Origin: Emiliania huxleyi CCMP1516
Lineage: Eukaryota > Haptophyta > Isochrysidales > Noelaerhabdaceae
Direction of reading: 5' to 3'
NCBI RefSeq assembly: GCF_000372725.1
Contig: NW_005201403.1
Coordinates: forward strand, 39,059 to 103,058
Length of the DNA: 64,000 nucleotides
Below the pieces are notes generated by a model that searched no databases, was not told the DNA's origin, and worked only from the letters and a program-made list of their open reading frames with translations. The position numbers and the translations under genes were made by a program. Positions 28,050-38,236 of the stretch are shown here, in pieces (positions within the stretch are counted from its first letter, which is position 1; every line of letters starts with the position of its first letter).

Positions 28050-29477
28050 ATGCCACTACCCGGCGAGGGCTTGTGCCTGGCGGGTGTCGCAGACCCGACC
28101 CGCCAGTTCTGCTGCAATGCGACGTGCGGCACGTGCGGAGGGCGCGGCTGCTCGCAGAGACCTGGAGGCGCTCGCCAGTGCTGCGGGCCTGCCATAATCA
28201 GGACAGGACGCCATTGCCGATCCCGCAACGAGGTAGCCTGCTCCATGGAGGGGAAGGGTCTGCAGCTGCCAGAATGCGAGCGTTGCAGCTTGTGGGACAG
28301 CCGCCGTTGTCACCGCCGCCCGACCTGGTCAGCCGCTTCACGAACAACGCGCTCACTGATGGAGCAGGGTGTCCGAGAATGGCTACACTTTGATGTAGCG
28401 GGCGGAGATCGCTCCGTAATTTATTGGGTGACACCAAAGGCGGCGCACACTAGTATTATGCATCTGCTCCGACGCCCACCATTCCGACTTTCTGGGATCA
28501 CGAACCTCAGCAAGGCGCTTGCGTTGAAGCCATTTGAGTTCACCTTCGTTCGCGAGCCGCTGCAGCTGCTGATCTCGGCTGCTGGTCAGCTACATCACTG
28601 CTTGATGTTAACACAGCCTGGTGTTTCACTCCTTGGCTCAGGTCATGTCCTGGCCAATGCAGACGACGTCAAGCTGATGCTCGACCTATTTTTTCGGGAT
28701 GACCTTCAAGGATCGTTCGGGTTAGGCCCCTTCCGGAACACGAGTCAGCTGGGAAAACTCAAGAATTTCAGTCTTTGGCGCTTGAAGTCTTGGGCGACAG
28801 GCATGCGCAACTGCGCGCGCGACCACTTGCGCCCACAGGTCTCAGGCTACAACTTCGATCGGCAACAGGGGGTGGCTCGGTTGCACTTTGTTGGCCGCGT
28901 CGAGCGCTTGCGGGAGGATTGGCAGGCAATGCTTAACGAACTCAGTGTAGCCTCTGGGCCAGTTCGCATTCCGAACAAAAACTCGCGAAAGGCTACGCTT
29001 CCAAGTGGCTTGCGGCCCTCGGGGGTGGAGTGGCGGAGGCTCGAGTCTGATGCGACTGTTCGCCATCACCTCGCTTGGGACTGGCAGTGTTTCGATGCTT
29101 CTTTCTTCGCCAGGAACGCTTGTAGCGTCTCACGTTCCTCTGCATGCACAGCCCACGCTTCCTACAAAGAGTACCAACTCAAGACGCATGTCAAATACAC
29201 ATTCAAGGCGCAGGGCGAGGGGCAGGCAAAGGCACTCAAGGACGCACTCAAGACGCAGGGCGAGGGGCAGGCAAAGGCACTCAAGGAAATCTCAGTGCAG
29301 ATCGAGGCACTCAAGACGCAGGGCGAGGAGCAGGCAAAGGCACTCAAGGACGCACTCAAGGCGCAGGGCGAGGAGCAGGCAAAGGCCCTCAACGATATCT
29401 TGTCCGCACAGACGGCCGTCCTGACCCAACTTGTATCCGACCTGCATGTGCTTCCAAAAATCCGGCGCGCTCCCTGA
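28050..29477 (+). CDS. Sulfotransferase with Cys-rich N-terminus and C-terminal repeats
   Basis: Single exon, 475 residues. Residues ~20-55 contain FCCNATCGTCGGRGC and QCCGPAIIRTGRHC, a cysteine-rich CGTCGG module seen on secreted stramenopile/haptophyte proteins. The Sulfotransfer_2-like domain covers ~115-330: VIYWVTPKAAHTSIMHLL takes the 5'-PSB position, FEFTFVREPLQLLISA the 3'-PB position, and LHFVGRVERLREDWQAM a conserved FVGRxExLxxD block. The usual PK(V/A)AxxS is altered to TPKAAHTS, keeping the lysine. The enzyme would transfer sulfate from PAPS to carbohydrate in the Golgi. The last ~90 residues are 18-residue repeats around LKTQGEGQAKALKDA, predicted helical. No signal peptide follows this ATG, so the true start or an upstream exon may be missed. 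Codon bias is less GC-rich than in its neighbours. Confidence 0.7.
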   Translation: MPLPGEGLCLAGVADPTRQFCCNATCGTCGGRGCSQRPGGARQCCGPAIIRTGRHCRSRNEVACSMEGKGLQLPECERCSLWDSRRCHRRPTWSAASRTTRSLMEQGVREWLHFDVAGGDRSVIYWVTPKAAHTSIMHLLRRPPFRLSGITNLSKALALKPFEFTFVREPLQLLISAAGQLHHCLMLTQPGVSLLGSGHVLANADDVKLMLDLFFRDDLQGSFGLGPFRNTSQLGKLKNFSLWRLKSWATGMRNCARDHLRPQVSGYNFDRQQGVARLHFVGRVERLREDWQAMLNELSVASGPVRIPNKNSRKATLPSGLRPSGVEWRRLESDATVRHHLAWDWQCFDASFFARNACSVSRSSACTAHASYKEYQLKTHVKYTFKAQGEGQAKALKDALKTQGEGQAKALKEISVQIEALKTQGEEQAKALKDALKAQGEEQAKALNDILSAQTAVLTQLVSDLHVLPKIRRAP

Positions 29478-29537
29478 GACGGGATGCTGAGTGAGGACCT
29501 GTGTACGTGAGTGGTGTACAGTGTCATGTCTACTAGC

Positions 29538-29600
29538 TCCGAGTAGAGGGGGCGTTCTGAAGTTAAGGGGAAACCCGGTACACGGAACCAACCCTCGGAG
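29538..29600 (+). repeat. Dispersed repeat R-C (reverse partner at 40712-40780)
   Basis: Reverse-complement identity covers ~58 of 63 bp with 40712-40780. A third, more diverged copy follows at 40806-40858. Confidence 0.75.
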
Positions 29601-29794
29601 ACCTGTGTTTACTTTAAGGCCCTTTCCCTGCGAACGCGCACCCCCGGGGCTAGGGCTCTCTTGCCCGCAACCCGATGCCAATCATCCGGCCCGCTGGGTG
29701 CGCTTCTTAGCTCCCCGGCCCTGGATGTGCGGTTGATGACTGCACTCCAAGTGCTCCAAGTGCTCCTCTCCTCGAGGGCGCTCCGTGTCGAATT

Positions 29795-29845
29795 TCTTGT
29801 GCGCGCCAGTCCCGTGCCTAAGAAAGAAAAAAACACCGTGTTGTT
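29795..29845 (+). repeat. Dispersed repeat D1, head only (upstream of FNBP4-like gene)
   Basis: GTGCGCGCCAGTCCCGTGCC then AAGAAAGAAAAAAACA, as at 11220-11252. It ends ~108 bp before the ATG at 29954. Confidence 0.8.
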
Positions 29846-29953
29846 GTCAGAGCAAGCGATTTCTTTTCGGCTCTTCACGCTCCTGAGACGCCCCTCTAAA
29901 AAGAGCTGGGCGGGCGGGTCGTCTACTCGACAGGGCCCACCTATACACAAAGA

Positions 29954-31661
29954 ATGGGCAAACGCTGGGCCGGGCGCCGGCCGGTGCTCGACCTGGCCGG
30001 CATGAGCGCCGCCGTGCCGCCGTCCTCGCACAACGAGGAGCCGCCGCCGCCGCCCGACGGCGCCGCGGCGCCGGCACCGGCTGCCAATCCGGCTGCCAAT
30101 CCACAACGAGAAGCCGCCGCCGCCAATCCGCTGCTAGGGCTGCTCGGTGCGTACCACGACGACGAGGACGAGGACGAGAGCGGCCCAACGGACGGAAGCG
30201 CGCCGCAAAGCATCGCCGCAGAGTCCGAGTGGTGCGCCTGGGGCGCGTGGGAGCGCTGCCACGATCCCGCCTCATCGGCATACTACTTTTGGAACACCGA
30301 GACCAACGAGGTGCGGTGGACCGCGCCGGAGCCGCCGCCCGCAGCATCCGTCGCGGCGGCGCAGCCTGAGGCCGCCGAGCCGGAGCGTGCCCACGCCGGC
30401 GGAGGCGGGGCGTCCGCCGCCGCGTCCGACTCCGCCGGAGACGGAGCCCCTCTCGCCCCTCTCGCCCCTCTCGGCGAGCCGCCGCCGCCGGCCCCGGACG
30501 CCGCCGCCGCCGCTGCTGACGCCGACGCTCCCGCCGCCGACGACGACACCGCTGCTCCTGCCGCTGCCGACGCCGCTGCCGACGCCGCCGCTCCCGCCGC
30601 CGCCGACGCCCCCGCCCCGGCCGCCCCTCGCCCGTCTGGGGCGCAGCGCCGCAAGAGGCGCCGCACCTTCGAGGGCCTCGGCACAGGCACCACTCCAGCG
30701 GCGGACACCACTGCCTCCGCGGCGGGCATTGCGGCAGCGGGGGACACTGCGGCAGCGGGCTCCTCGTTGGAGCCCGAGCCCGCGCTGGCCCCGGTCGCCT
30801 CGGCCGCCGCTTCGTCCGGTGACGCCGCCCCATCCCGCCCGCCGCCCCGCGCCTTCCCCTCTGACCCGCCTCCCCCCCCGGGCGACAGGCGGCGGAGAGG
30901 AGGCGGGCGGCGGAGAGGAGGCGGACATGTCTAGGACACGTCCATGACATGTCCGAGACATGTCCTTAGGCGGGCGGAGAGGAGGCGGGTGAGCCCGACC
31001 TGGCGGGTGCCATCGCAGCGTCGCTCGAGCAGGCGGCAGCTTCGAATCGTGTAGCTGGGAGTAGTGTAGCCGTGAATAGCGTCACTGAAGCAGGCGGCAG
31101 CGCCGCAGCCCACACACACACCCGGCAATGAGCCCCGAGCCGCGCCCGCCGGCCGGCGCCTCGCCGCCTTGCCTGGGCTGACCTTGCCCCCCTCCCCGGC
31201 CCGCCCCTCAGATGTGCACGCGCCTGCCCGTCCTGCTCCGAACCATGCAGGCCGAGCCGCCGCGGGGCAGGGGCGCGGCTGGAGGCGGGCAGGGCGGCGG
31301 CGGGCAGGGCGGCGGCGGGCAGGGCGGCGGCGAGGCGGGCGGCGGCGAGGCGGGCGGCGGCGACGGCGGCGAGGACGGCGCTGGCCAGGCCACTCCCGCC
31401 CGCCCCCCGAGCCCTGCCTCTCCCCCTCCCCCTGCCCTTGCTGCCCCACCCGATTGCAGCTTCTGAGACCCGAAGCAAGGCGCTGCCCGGGCTGCGCTAT
31501 TCAACCTCTTCACACCGCCCCCAGGGCCTGCGCGCACTGCACGGCTTCGAGACGCGGCGCGNNNNNNNNNNNNNNNNNNNNNNNNNNNNNNNNNNNNNNN
31601 NNNNNNNNNNNNNNNNNNNNNNNNNNNNNNNNNNNNNNNNNNNNNNNNNNNNNNNNNNNNN

Positions 31662-31722
<61 letters not shown>

Positions 31723-32688
31723 ACACCCTCCCCCCCCTCCCGCCTCCTCTGCAGGCGGGAGCGCTGCAGAGCCCGTACCTCTGGTCCCTCCTCCACCGAG
31801 ACGGCGCACAGCTGCTCCACACCCTCGAGGCGACACACCTGCCGCCCGGATGGACGCTGTGAATAGTGTAGCTGTGAGTAGTGTAGCTGTGAATAGGCGC
31901 TCCACCTGCCTCCCGGCTGGACGCGCGCGTGGGACGTGTCCAGCCGCGGCTACTATTACGCGCGATCTAGCCGAGATGCAGCCGAGAGGCAGCCGAGAGG
32001 CAGCCGAGGTGCAGCCGAGGTGCAGCCGAGGTGCAGCCGAGGTGCAGCCGAGGTGCAGCCGAGGTGCAGCCGAGAGGCAGCCGAGAGGCAGCCGAGAGGC
32101 AGCCGAGAGACCGCCGAGAGGCAGCCGAGGTGCAGCCGAGGTGCAGCCGAGGTGCAGCCGAGGTGCAGCCGAGGTGCAGCCGAGGTGCAGCCGAGGTGCA
32201 GCCGAGGTGCAGCCGAGGTGCAGCCGAGGTGCAGCCGAGGGGCAGCCGAGGGGCAGCCGAGAGGCAGCCGAGAGGCAGCCGAGGTGCAGCCGAGAGACAG
32301 CCGAGAGGCAGCCGAGGTGTCGAGCGCGGCTACTGCTATGCGCGCCGCTGTGTCGCACCTTCGCGCAAGGGGAGGGCTGCTGGAGACGCATCCGTGAGAG
32401 GCGCTTCTGTGAGAGGCGTCAGGCGCACCCTGCAAGCGGCGCGGCGCAGTGGGACCCGCCGGCGGCCAAGGAGGGGGAGGAGGGGGAGGAGGCGGAGGGG
32501 GCGGAGGGGGCGGAGGGGGCGGAGGAGGGGGGGGCGGAGGGGGGGGCGGAGGGGGCGGAGGAGGGGGCGGAGGGGGCGGAGGGGGGGGCGGCGGGGGCGG
32601 AGGGGGGGGCGCCCGTCGTCTCGGACGCGGAGTGGGTGAGGCGTGCGACGGCGAGGGCTGCGATGCACCCGGAGCGTCGAGCGGCGCT

Positions 32689-32744
<56 letters not shown>

Positions 32745-34340
32745 GCTTGCCCACCCCCTCCTCTTCGGGCGGCGCTTCTTCTTCCTCTGGTGGCGCTGCG
32801 TCGGGCGCGGCGTCGGGCGGGGCGGCGGCGGAGCGCTCGGCTAGCGGCTCCTGCGGAAGGGGGTCGCCGCAGAAGTGGGGCCCACCCCTGACCCTTCTCG
32901 GACACTTCCTGCAGGCGAGCCCTGCTGGCGGAGGCCCTGCTGGCGGAGGCGCTGCTGGCGGAGGCGCTGCTGGCGGAGGCGCGGCCCCTTCTGAGCGGGG
33001 AGAGAAGGGCCCGCGCCAGCCTCTCACGGGCGCGGGTGGGCTGTCCCGCGCCTGGGGAGAGAGAGAGGGGGAGAGAGAGAGGGGGAGAGGGAGAGGGAGA
33101 GGGGGGGGAGAGGAAGAGAGGGCGGTCTCGCGCGCAGGCGAGGAGGAGGGCGGAGCCGCGGCGGAGCGGGGTGCGGCGAGCAGTGCTGCGAGCAGGCCAG
33201 AGCAGCTGTTCTGAGGGGGCTGGGGGACTGCTGATGTCACTTGTTCTCACCGTCCTCAGCACTCGAGCAGGCCGAAGAAGCGACAAGCCCTCGACAAGCC
33301 CAGCTCGAGCCGCGCCGCAAAGGGGAGCGCTGCCAAGCGAATGGTGCGCCGCCGCACGCTCCCCACCACAGCTCCGCCTCTCTCGCGGCCTCTCTCGCCG
33401 CTGGTGCGCGTCGCGCTTCCGGCTCGCGGCAAGCGGGCGTTTGGGTGGCGCTCGTTTGCGGCGCGGCGGAGGAGGAGGGCGGTGGCGGGGGCTCTTCTCC
33501 CGCCCCGCACCTCTCTCCCGCCCCGCACCTCTCTCCACCCTTGGGCTGCGTCCTCTTCTTTGGGCGCGTGCGGGCTTGCGCGAGAGTGATGCCGGGCGGG
33601 GGCAAGGGAGGGCGGGAGAGGGGCGTGGAGGAAGGCTGGCGCTCGAGGGGAGGGGCAAGGGGCCGGGGCAGGCCGCCTCCAGGGAGGCTTCCCGCCTCCT
33701 CCCTTTCCGACGGAGGGAAGGCTTGACGGGGGCTCCGCGGTGCTCCCCCGGGAGATCACTCCCCCGGGAGGTGCTCCCCCCCTCTCTCTCTCGCAGCTAC
33801 GCGCAGGAGGAGGCGTGCTCGTCCCGGCGCGGACGCGTCGCAAGCGCGCGCCCGACCGCTCGGCGCCGGTGCCTCTCGCGGGGGCGGTAGAGGGTCGGCC
33901 CGCGGCTAGAGAGGTGCCTCCAGGACTGCCGCCTGATCTGCTCCCCCCCCCCCCCCCTCCCTCCCTCCTGTGCCGTGTCAGGGGAACCTCGTGCAGCGCT
34001 GGAACGCGGCACGCGCCGAGGCGGAGGCGGAGGAGGAGGCAGAGGCGGAGGAGGCGAGACGCGACGCGAGGCCAAGATCCATCGCTGAGCTCGAGGCAGA
34101 GAGGCGACTCCCCCCTCCCCCCCCTCCCGCCGCCCTCACACCGGCCGCACACTGCCGGCACTGAGGTGCACACTGAGGTGCCTCTCTGCCCCACCGCCGC
34201 CAAGGCACGCGCGGCTGGAGGAGTGGCGCGGCTCGCTCACCGAAGAGGAGCGCGCAGGCAACTCCAACTTCGCGCCCGTCAAGGGCGACTGGCGCGCGCG
34301 CGTTGCAGGCAGGCGCGGCGCCGGCGGCGCTAACGACTAA
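29954..34340 (+). CDS. WW-domain protein, formin-binding-protein-4-like
   Basis: Exon 1 (from ATG 29954) has LLGLLGAYHDDEDEDES, like the FNBP4 LSLLGxYGDSDxE start, then a first WW domain (WCAWGAWERCHDPASS ... TNEVRWTAPE) and Ala/Pro-rich linker with a basic RRKRRR signal. Later exons include EPDLAGAIAASLEQA (~31000), SPYLWSLLHRDGAQLLHTLE (~31770), and a second WW domain split between LPPGWTRAWDVSSRGYYYA (~31908) and HPASGAAQWDPPA (~32430). An acidic EGAEGAEE run, poly-Q (~32690) and RPKKRQALDKPS (~33250) follow. The C-terminus reads NLVQRWNAARAEAE (~33990) and RLEEWRGSLTEEERAGNSNF then VKGDWRARV (~34220-34320), the FNBP4 tail. FNBP4 binds Pro-rich formins and is linked to splicing complexes. 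Many exon borders are unresolved, and a gap interrupts the gene. Confidence 0.6.
30889..30989 (+). repeat. Duplicated exon edge with GACATGTCCNN 11-bp filler
   Basis: GCGGCGGAGAGGAGGCGG occurs near 30889 and 30906 and again, as GCGGGCGGAGAGGAGGCGGG, at 30970. The filler between the last two is four 11-bp units of GACATGTCCNN type and ends TCCTTAG|GCG. Confidence 0.85.
31027..31105 (+). repeat. Duplicated GAGCAGGCGGCAGC with 15-bp filler
   Basis: GAGCAGGCGGCAGCTTCG (31027) and GAAGCAGGCGGCAGCGCCG (31087) flank units of GTGTAGCNGNGAGTAGT type. Confidence 0.75.
31562..31661. other. Assembly gap (100 N)
   Basis: Exactly 100 N, followed at once by (CA)n from 31662 to ~31717. A fixed 100-base size is the usual scaffold placeholder, so the true length is unknown. 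It probably lies inside an FNBP4-like intron. Confidence 0.98.
31662..31717 (+). repeat. (CA)n microsatellite at the gap edge
   Basis: About 28 CA units, likely the cause of the assembly break. Confidence 0.95.
31836..31925 (+). repeat. Duplicated WW-domain start with 15-bp filler
   Basis: CACCTGCC(G/T)CCCGG(A/C)TGG then ACGC occurs at 31836 and 31903. The filler is GTGAATAGTGTAGCT-type units. Both copies encode HLPPGWT. Confidence 0.85.
31933..32344 (+). repeat. 11-bp GCAGCCGAGGT array (~32 units) between duplicated WW-domain segments
   Basis: The outer copies are GACGTGTCCAGCCGCGGCTA (31933 on) and GAGGTGTCGAGCGCGGCTAC (32315 on). Between them lie about 32 units of GCAGCCGAGGT / GCAGCCGAGAG. 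The array interrupts the WW domain after its Tyr-Tyr pair. Confidence 0.88.
32463..32630 (+). repeat. GGGGGAGGAGG-type purine tract, probably coding acidic repeats
   Basis: Imperfect GGAGGGGGC units read EGAEGAEEGG in the frame that also carries QWDPP and VVSDAEWVRR, so this is likely an acidic low-complexity exon. Confidence 0.6.
32691..32743 (+). repeat. (CAG)n, ~18 codons of poly-glutamine
   Basis: A pure CAG run directly after GCGCTG, in the FNBP4-like frame (AAL then Q18 then SLPTP). Confidence 0.9.
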
Positions 34341-34834
34341 GGCGAGGAGGCCGCGCTCTTATTGAAGCACCGCTCTTATTGAAGCACCGCGCGTGGAGTA
34401 TAAGACTGAGAGAGGGCGAGCGGCGCGTACGTTTGTCTACGCGAGCTTAGCGGGGAGCGCGACTACTTCGTGCTTGCGGACATTGACACTGTTGCGGTGT
34501 CATGGTGGGTGTTCGCAGCCGGGCGGGGTGGCCTTCCTTTGTTTTTGCTTCATGTACGTCTACTGGAGTGCTTAGTGGTACGGTGCTCGTATAAAACGGA
34601 ACGGAAAAAGTACAATTGTATCGAACCCTACCTCCGTACGCCGTAACGTACGCACGTTGTCCGTTGTGTCCCTGGCGCGGGTGTGTCCCTCTGGCGGGTG
34701 TGTCTGTGTGTGGGGCGCGGTCCCCGGGAGAGTGGGAGGATATTAAAAATTGTATGTATGTACAAAGAGAGAGGATTTAGGTTTGGGGCAGAGCGAGTGG
34801 GCGAACTTTTCCGCGGTCGTGCTTTTCGGCGGTC
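34341..34834. other. Intergenic
   Basis: GCTCTTATTGAAGCACC occurs twice in tandem (34356-34390). A low-GC stretch ATATTAAAAATTGTATGTATGTAC is split over 34740-34763. No gene seen. Confidence 0.5.
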
Positions 34835-35926
34835 GTGGAGGTCGTGGAAGTCGTGGAGTGGCGAGTCACGCTCGGGCGGACAGCACTGATGCCGTCGCCG
34901 GACGCGGCGGCGAGGCACACGGGCGCCGGTGTGGCGCGTCGGCAGGCCCACCACGAGCGGATGCGCGACGAGCGCGCTCGGGAAGCGGCCGCGGGCGACG
35001 CGGAGCTTCCGCCGGAGGACGACGCGGTCGAGATGGCGAGCGCCGCCCACGTGCTGGACAGCGTGGCGGAGGTGGGCCCGAACTACACGCTGCTGCGCAG
35101 CAAGGAGACGAAGGCGAAGCGGCGGAAGCGACAGCGCGAGGATGCCAGGGCGGCGCTCGACGGCCACACTGTCCTGTCCACCGGATCGCGCCTCGAGATA
35201 TTCTGCGACAGCGAGCGGTGGTACCCTGCGACCGTCATGGCGCGGGAGGAGGACGGGGACGGGACGGATCGTGCACGAGATCGAGTACGACGGCTACTCG
35301 GGTCGGCGGTGGTGGCACATGCTGGACGACGAGCGGTGGCGCGCCGTCCCAGAGCAGGCCGGCGCGGGCGCAGGCGGCGCTGCTGCAGACGGGGATGGGG
35401 ATGCGGCGATGGACCGCGCGGACGGCGAGCATGGCGCCCGTGCCGCGGGCGCCGCCGAGGCGGCCGAGGTGCGGCCGGCGCCGCCTCCTGTGCGCCGCGG
35501 TGTGCGGCGCAGCGCGCTGGCGGACGCCCTCGAGGCGGAGAGGATGACGAGCAGCAGGACGAGGCTGCGCGTGGCGATGAGCGGCCGATGCTAGCGCCCC
35601 ACGGGCCGGCGCTGTCGGCGCACCTTCGGGTCGTGCGCCTGCGGCTGCGCGAGTTCCTGGCGGCGCAGGCCGCGGCGGGGAAGAGCGTGCCGATGCAGCG
35701 GACGGCTCTCGGTCTGCACCCGACGATGCGGTGGACGATCCGCTTCGGCAAGTGGCTGGCGACGACGCGAATCACCGCGCCGAGGGCGAGCCGGTGGCAC
35801 GCGACCGAGCGGGGCGACGCGCGGGACGAGGAGCCGACGGTGCGCACGGGTCGCGGCGAGAACACGATCTACGTCGCGCTGCAGCACATGAAGAACCACG
35901 TGTGGCGCGTAGGAGGTGGTGGATGA
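34835..35926 (+). pseudogene. Decayed mobile-element-like ORF with Tudor-like domain
   Basis: The coding signal switches frame twice. Part 1 (34889-35275) reads MPSPDAAARHTGAG ... GPNYTLLRSKETKAKRRKRQ ... GSRLEIFCDSERWYPATVMA. Part 2 (35255-35545) reads GRIVHEIEYDGYSGRRWWHM and LDDERWR, which completes a Tudor-like barrel. Part 3 (35540-35926) reads LSAHLRVVRLRLREFL, HPTMRWTIRFGKWLA and NTIYVALQHMKNHVW. The first switch lies in the G-rich GACGGGGACGGGACGG. All parts keep high G/C third positions. Nothing identifies a host gene; the layout (DNA-binding-like, Tudor, basic C-terminal part) suggests a transposon-derived protein, but the class is unknown. Sequencing error cannot be excluded. Confidence 0.42.
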
Positions 35927-36335
35927 TGGTGGTAGTGTGAGGTGGTGTGGGTTGTGTGATAGAATGGAGGTGAGTTGAAATGGATGGGAGAGGTGGTGTG
36001 GGATGTGGGATGGGTGAGTTGTCGTGCGGCAGCAACGGTCGGCAGGCCCTCCGCCGTACCGAGGCGGTGCCCGGTGCCGAACCTGTCGGACCTTGAGACC
36101 CAGCGTTGTATCACACCGCAGCTGCGAGGGCCAACCAACTCCAAGGGATTCGTAAAAACTATAATATGGGGGCGGGCGGACCACCTGCCTGCAGCCTGGG
36201 CTCCGTGTTACCCATCTCCTAGTAGTCGTTATTTTTGATTCGTACTGACGTATACGTACTCTTAGATCTCTTGCATGTGCACACATGCACACATGCGCAC
36301 ATGCATGCACAGATACAGCTTTACATATCTATGTA
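35927..36335. other. Intergenic
   Basis: GTGGTG/TGGGATGTGG purine-rich sequence at 35915-36015 and CACATGCA repeats at 36280-36310. No gene seen. Confidence 0.45.
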
Positions 36336-37115
36336 TCATCTCGTCTCAATTCCTGCCCCGCAGTGCATCGACGTCTCTGGAGCGTGTCGTTCCTCATCCT
36401 CCGCCGCTCTCGCATACAGCGGCCGTATAGCGAGCGAGCAGCACGAGCACTCGAGCGTCTGCGCGACCGGCGAGGGGGCAATGAGCTGCGCGCGAGCTGC
36501 GCGGAGCGGGGCAGCGGCACCGCGCCTCGATGCCGGCGCAGAGCATCTGCTCCGTCAGCTCAAAGGCGGCGCCGCACCGGCAGGCGTAGCTCCAAACGCC
36601 TTGCCCGTCGCTCCCCTCGGCGTAATCCATCTACTTGCACATAGAGCGCTCAACAGGGTGCCGGCATGCCACCGGGGCAGGAGGGGCGCCGGCACCTCCC
36701 CCAGGTCGACCGGCGCCGCGCGGGCCCGCACGCGAGCCGCCGCGGCCTCGTCCGCGCGGAGCGACGCGTCATACAGTCGCCGCGCCTCGGGATCGCGCAC
36801 CTAGCAGAAGCGCCTCGCCTCACGACACGGCACCCGCGTCGTGCCGTGGCCAGAACGGTGTGGCCGCACCGCCTCCCACGCCTCCTGCAGCGCCACAAAA
36901 TCGACGCTGGCCGCTCGAGACAACGAGCCGGCCGCGCGGTCGGGGTGCTGCTCGCGCGCCAGCCGGTGGTACGCACGCCGCAGCTGCGCCGGCGCAACTC
37001 GGGCTGTCAGAGGGCTTCGGCTTCGGCTGGCACGAGCTTGGCTGGAGGAGGGCGTGCGCACCTCGTCGCTGCTCGCGTCACGCGGCACGCCCAGCAGCTC
37101 GTACGCCGTCGCCAT
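36336..37115 (-). CDS. DPH4: DPH4 / DNAJC24 homologue (J-domain plus CSL zinc finger)
   Basis: Five minus-strand exons, 37115-37062, 36983-36870, 36800-36696, 36630-36526 and 36458-36336, total 501 nt (166 residues; human protein 149). The J-domain reads ATAYELLGVPRDASSDE and LRRAYHRLAREQHPDRA, with the HPD catalytic tripeptide, and DPEARRLYDASL. The CSL finger reads WSYACRCGAAFELTEQM and LECSCCSLAIRPLY, with CxC and CxxC zinc ligands. This J-protein donates electrons/iron and works with DPH1-DPH3 in the first step of diphthamide synthesis on EF2. The introns are GT-AG except the last (GAG|GCGCGG). The start ATG directly precedes the J-domain. Upstream in-frame sequence (to 37310) is non-conserved. 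Confidence 0.85.
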
Positions 37116-37765
37116 GCGACCTCGCGCTCCACTCAGGCCCTGGGTCAGCGCCGTCGATGGCCGCGAGGCTCTCTCTCGCTCCGCGGTGTTCTTTTTTCGG
37201 TTCTTAGGTTGCTCGGAGATAGCCGCGCCGCGGCTATGTAGGTTATCCTTCAACGTGAGGAGAGGTGGACAGCAAGCAAAAAATACGCGATCCAAATGGG
37301 ATGCTAGCATGAGCCCGATGCGTCGCAGTGCTCTTGCGTTTCGGCGGTAGTGATCTGATCACCCGAACAAACAAACCCGAATACCATGCCCGCATCAATG
37401 TTGGTGGGCAAAGCCCGCCGCCGACCGAACCAGGTATTGATCTTGGCTCGGTAGGGGAGATCTAGCTTTAGCACATAGTCTACATACATACATAGTCACC
37501 TGGGTACTGGGTAAGTCCACGGTGGCGACACCACAACATAGGGGCATACACAATGTGTAGGGCACGGAAAGAAAGTTCACGTGGTGGCGGCCCACGCACG
37601 AGAGTCGGCGGCCAGGCGTGGAGCGCGGGTGAGGCGAGCCACCTTATCGGGGTCGAAAAAGGCGTGATGTCCTTCCCATGATGAGCGCCGAAGTGTCCAT
37701 GTGTCCATCGGCAGCAGCGTCGCGACCGGAGCTGTCGGCAGCTCACAGAGGCGACAACAAAATTA

Positions 37766-38236
37766 CAGTGGGTTGCGGGCATTAAGAAAACAGAATTTGG
37801 CGGCACGCCGCCGTTTCTAAGCCTTTCCACAGCGGCCCTCACCCACCCCACGCCGTGGTTTCTTAGCTCCGGCCGGCACTCAGGCCAGAGCCGGCCCCCT
37901 AAGGATTTTAGGTAAGAGGTAAGCTGCTAGCTGCGGTCCGCGAGGGCGATGCCAGAGAGTCTGCCGCCGAGTCGGCTCTCTGGATGACGGGAAGACGCAC
38001 ACACGCCTCCATCTCCACTCCACTCAGAACACCGTAGACTTGGAAAGTGACAAGTGCGCGCGCCGCAGGCGAAGAGAAATTTTGAGCTGGGGCCGCTCCC
38101 GTTCACACGAGACTCGTGTCTGGCTGGCCTTTTCTCGGGGCCGCGCCTGCGGCGCGCCGTGGTTTCTTAGATTTTTGCGGAAATCTCTTGGTAGGGGTTC
38201 TTAATGCGACGTTTTCTTAATGCCCGCAACCCACTG
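37766..38236. mobile_element. Tc1/mariner-type MITE candidate (471 bp)
   Basis: The ends are CAGTGGGTTGCGGGCATTAA then GAAAAC at 37766 and the exact reverse complement, GTTTTCTTAATGCCCGCAAC then CCACTG, ending 38236: a perfect 26-bp TIR beginning CAGT. Both sides are flanked by TA (37764-37765, 38237-38238), the target of Tc1/mariner transposases. There is no coding capacity. Internal motifs recur (CCGTGGTTTCTTAG at ~37856 and ~38157). Confidence 0.82.

Larger units (their letters stand above)
29478..29953. other. Intergenic with R-C and D1 fragments
   Basis: R-C at about 29538-29600 (CTAGCTCCGAGTAGAGGGGG ... CCCGGTACACGGAACC) recurs in reverse at 40712-40780. The D1 head is at 29795-29845. 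No gene seen. Confidence 0.6.
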
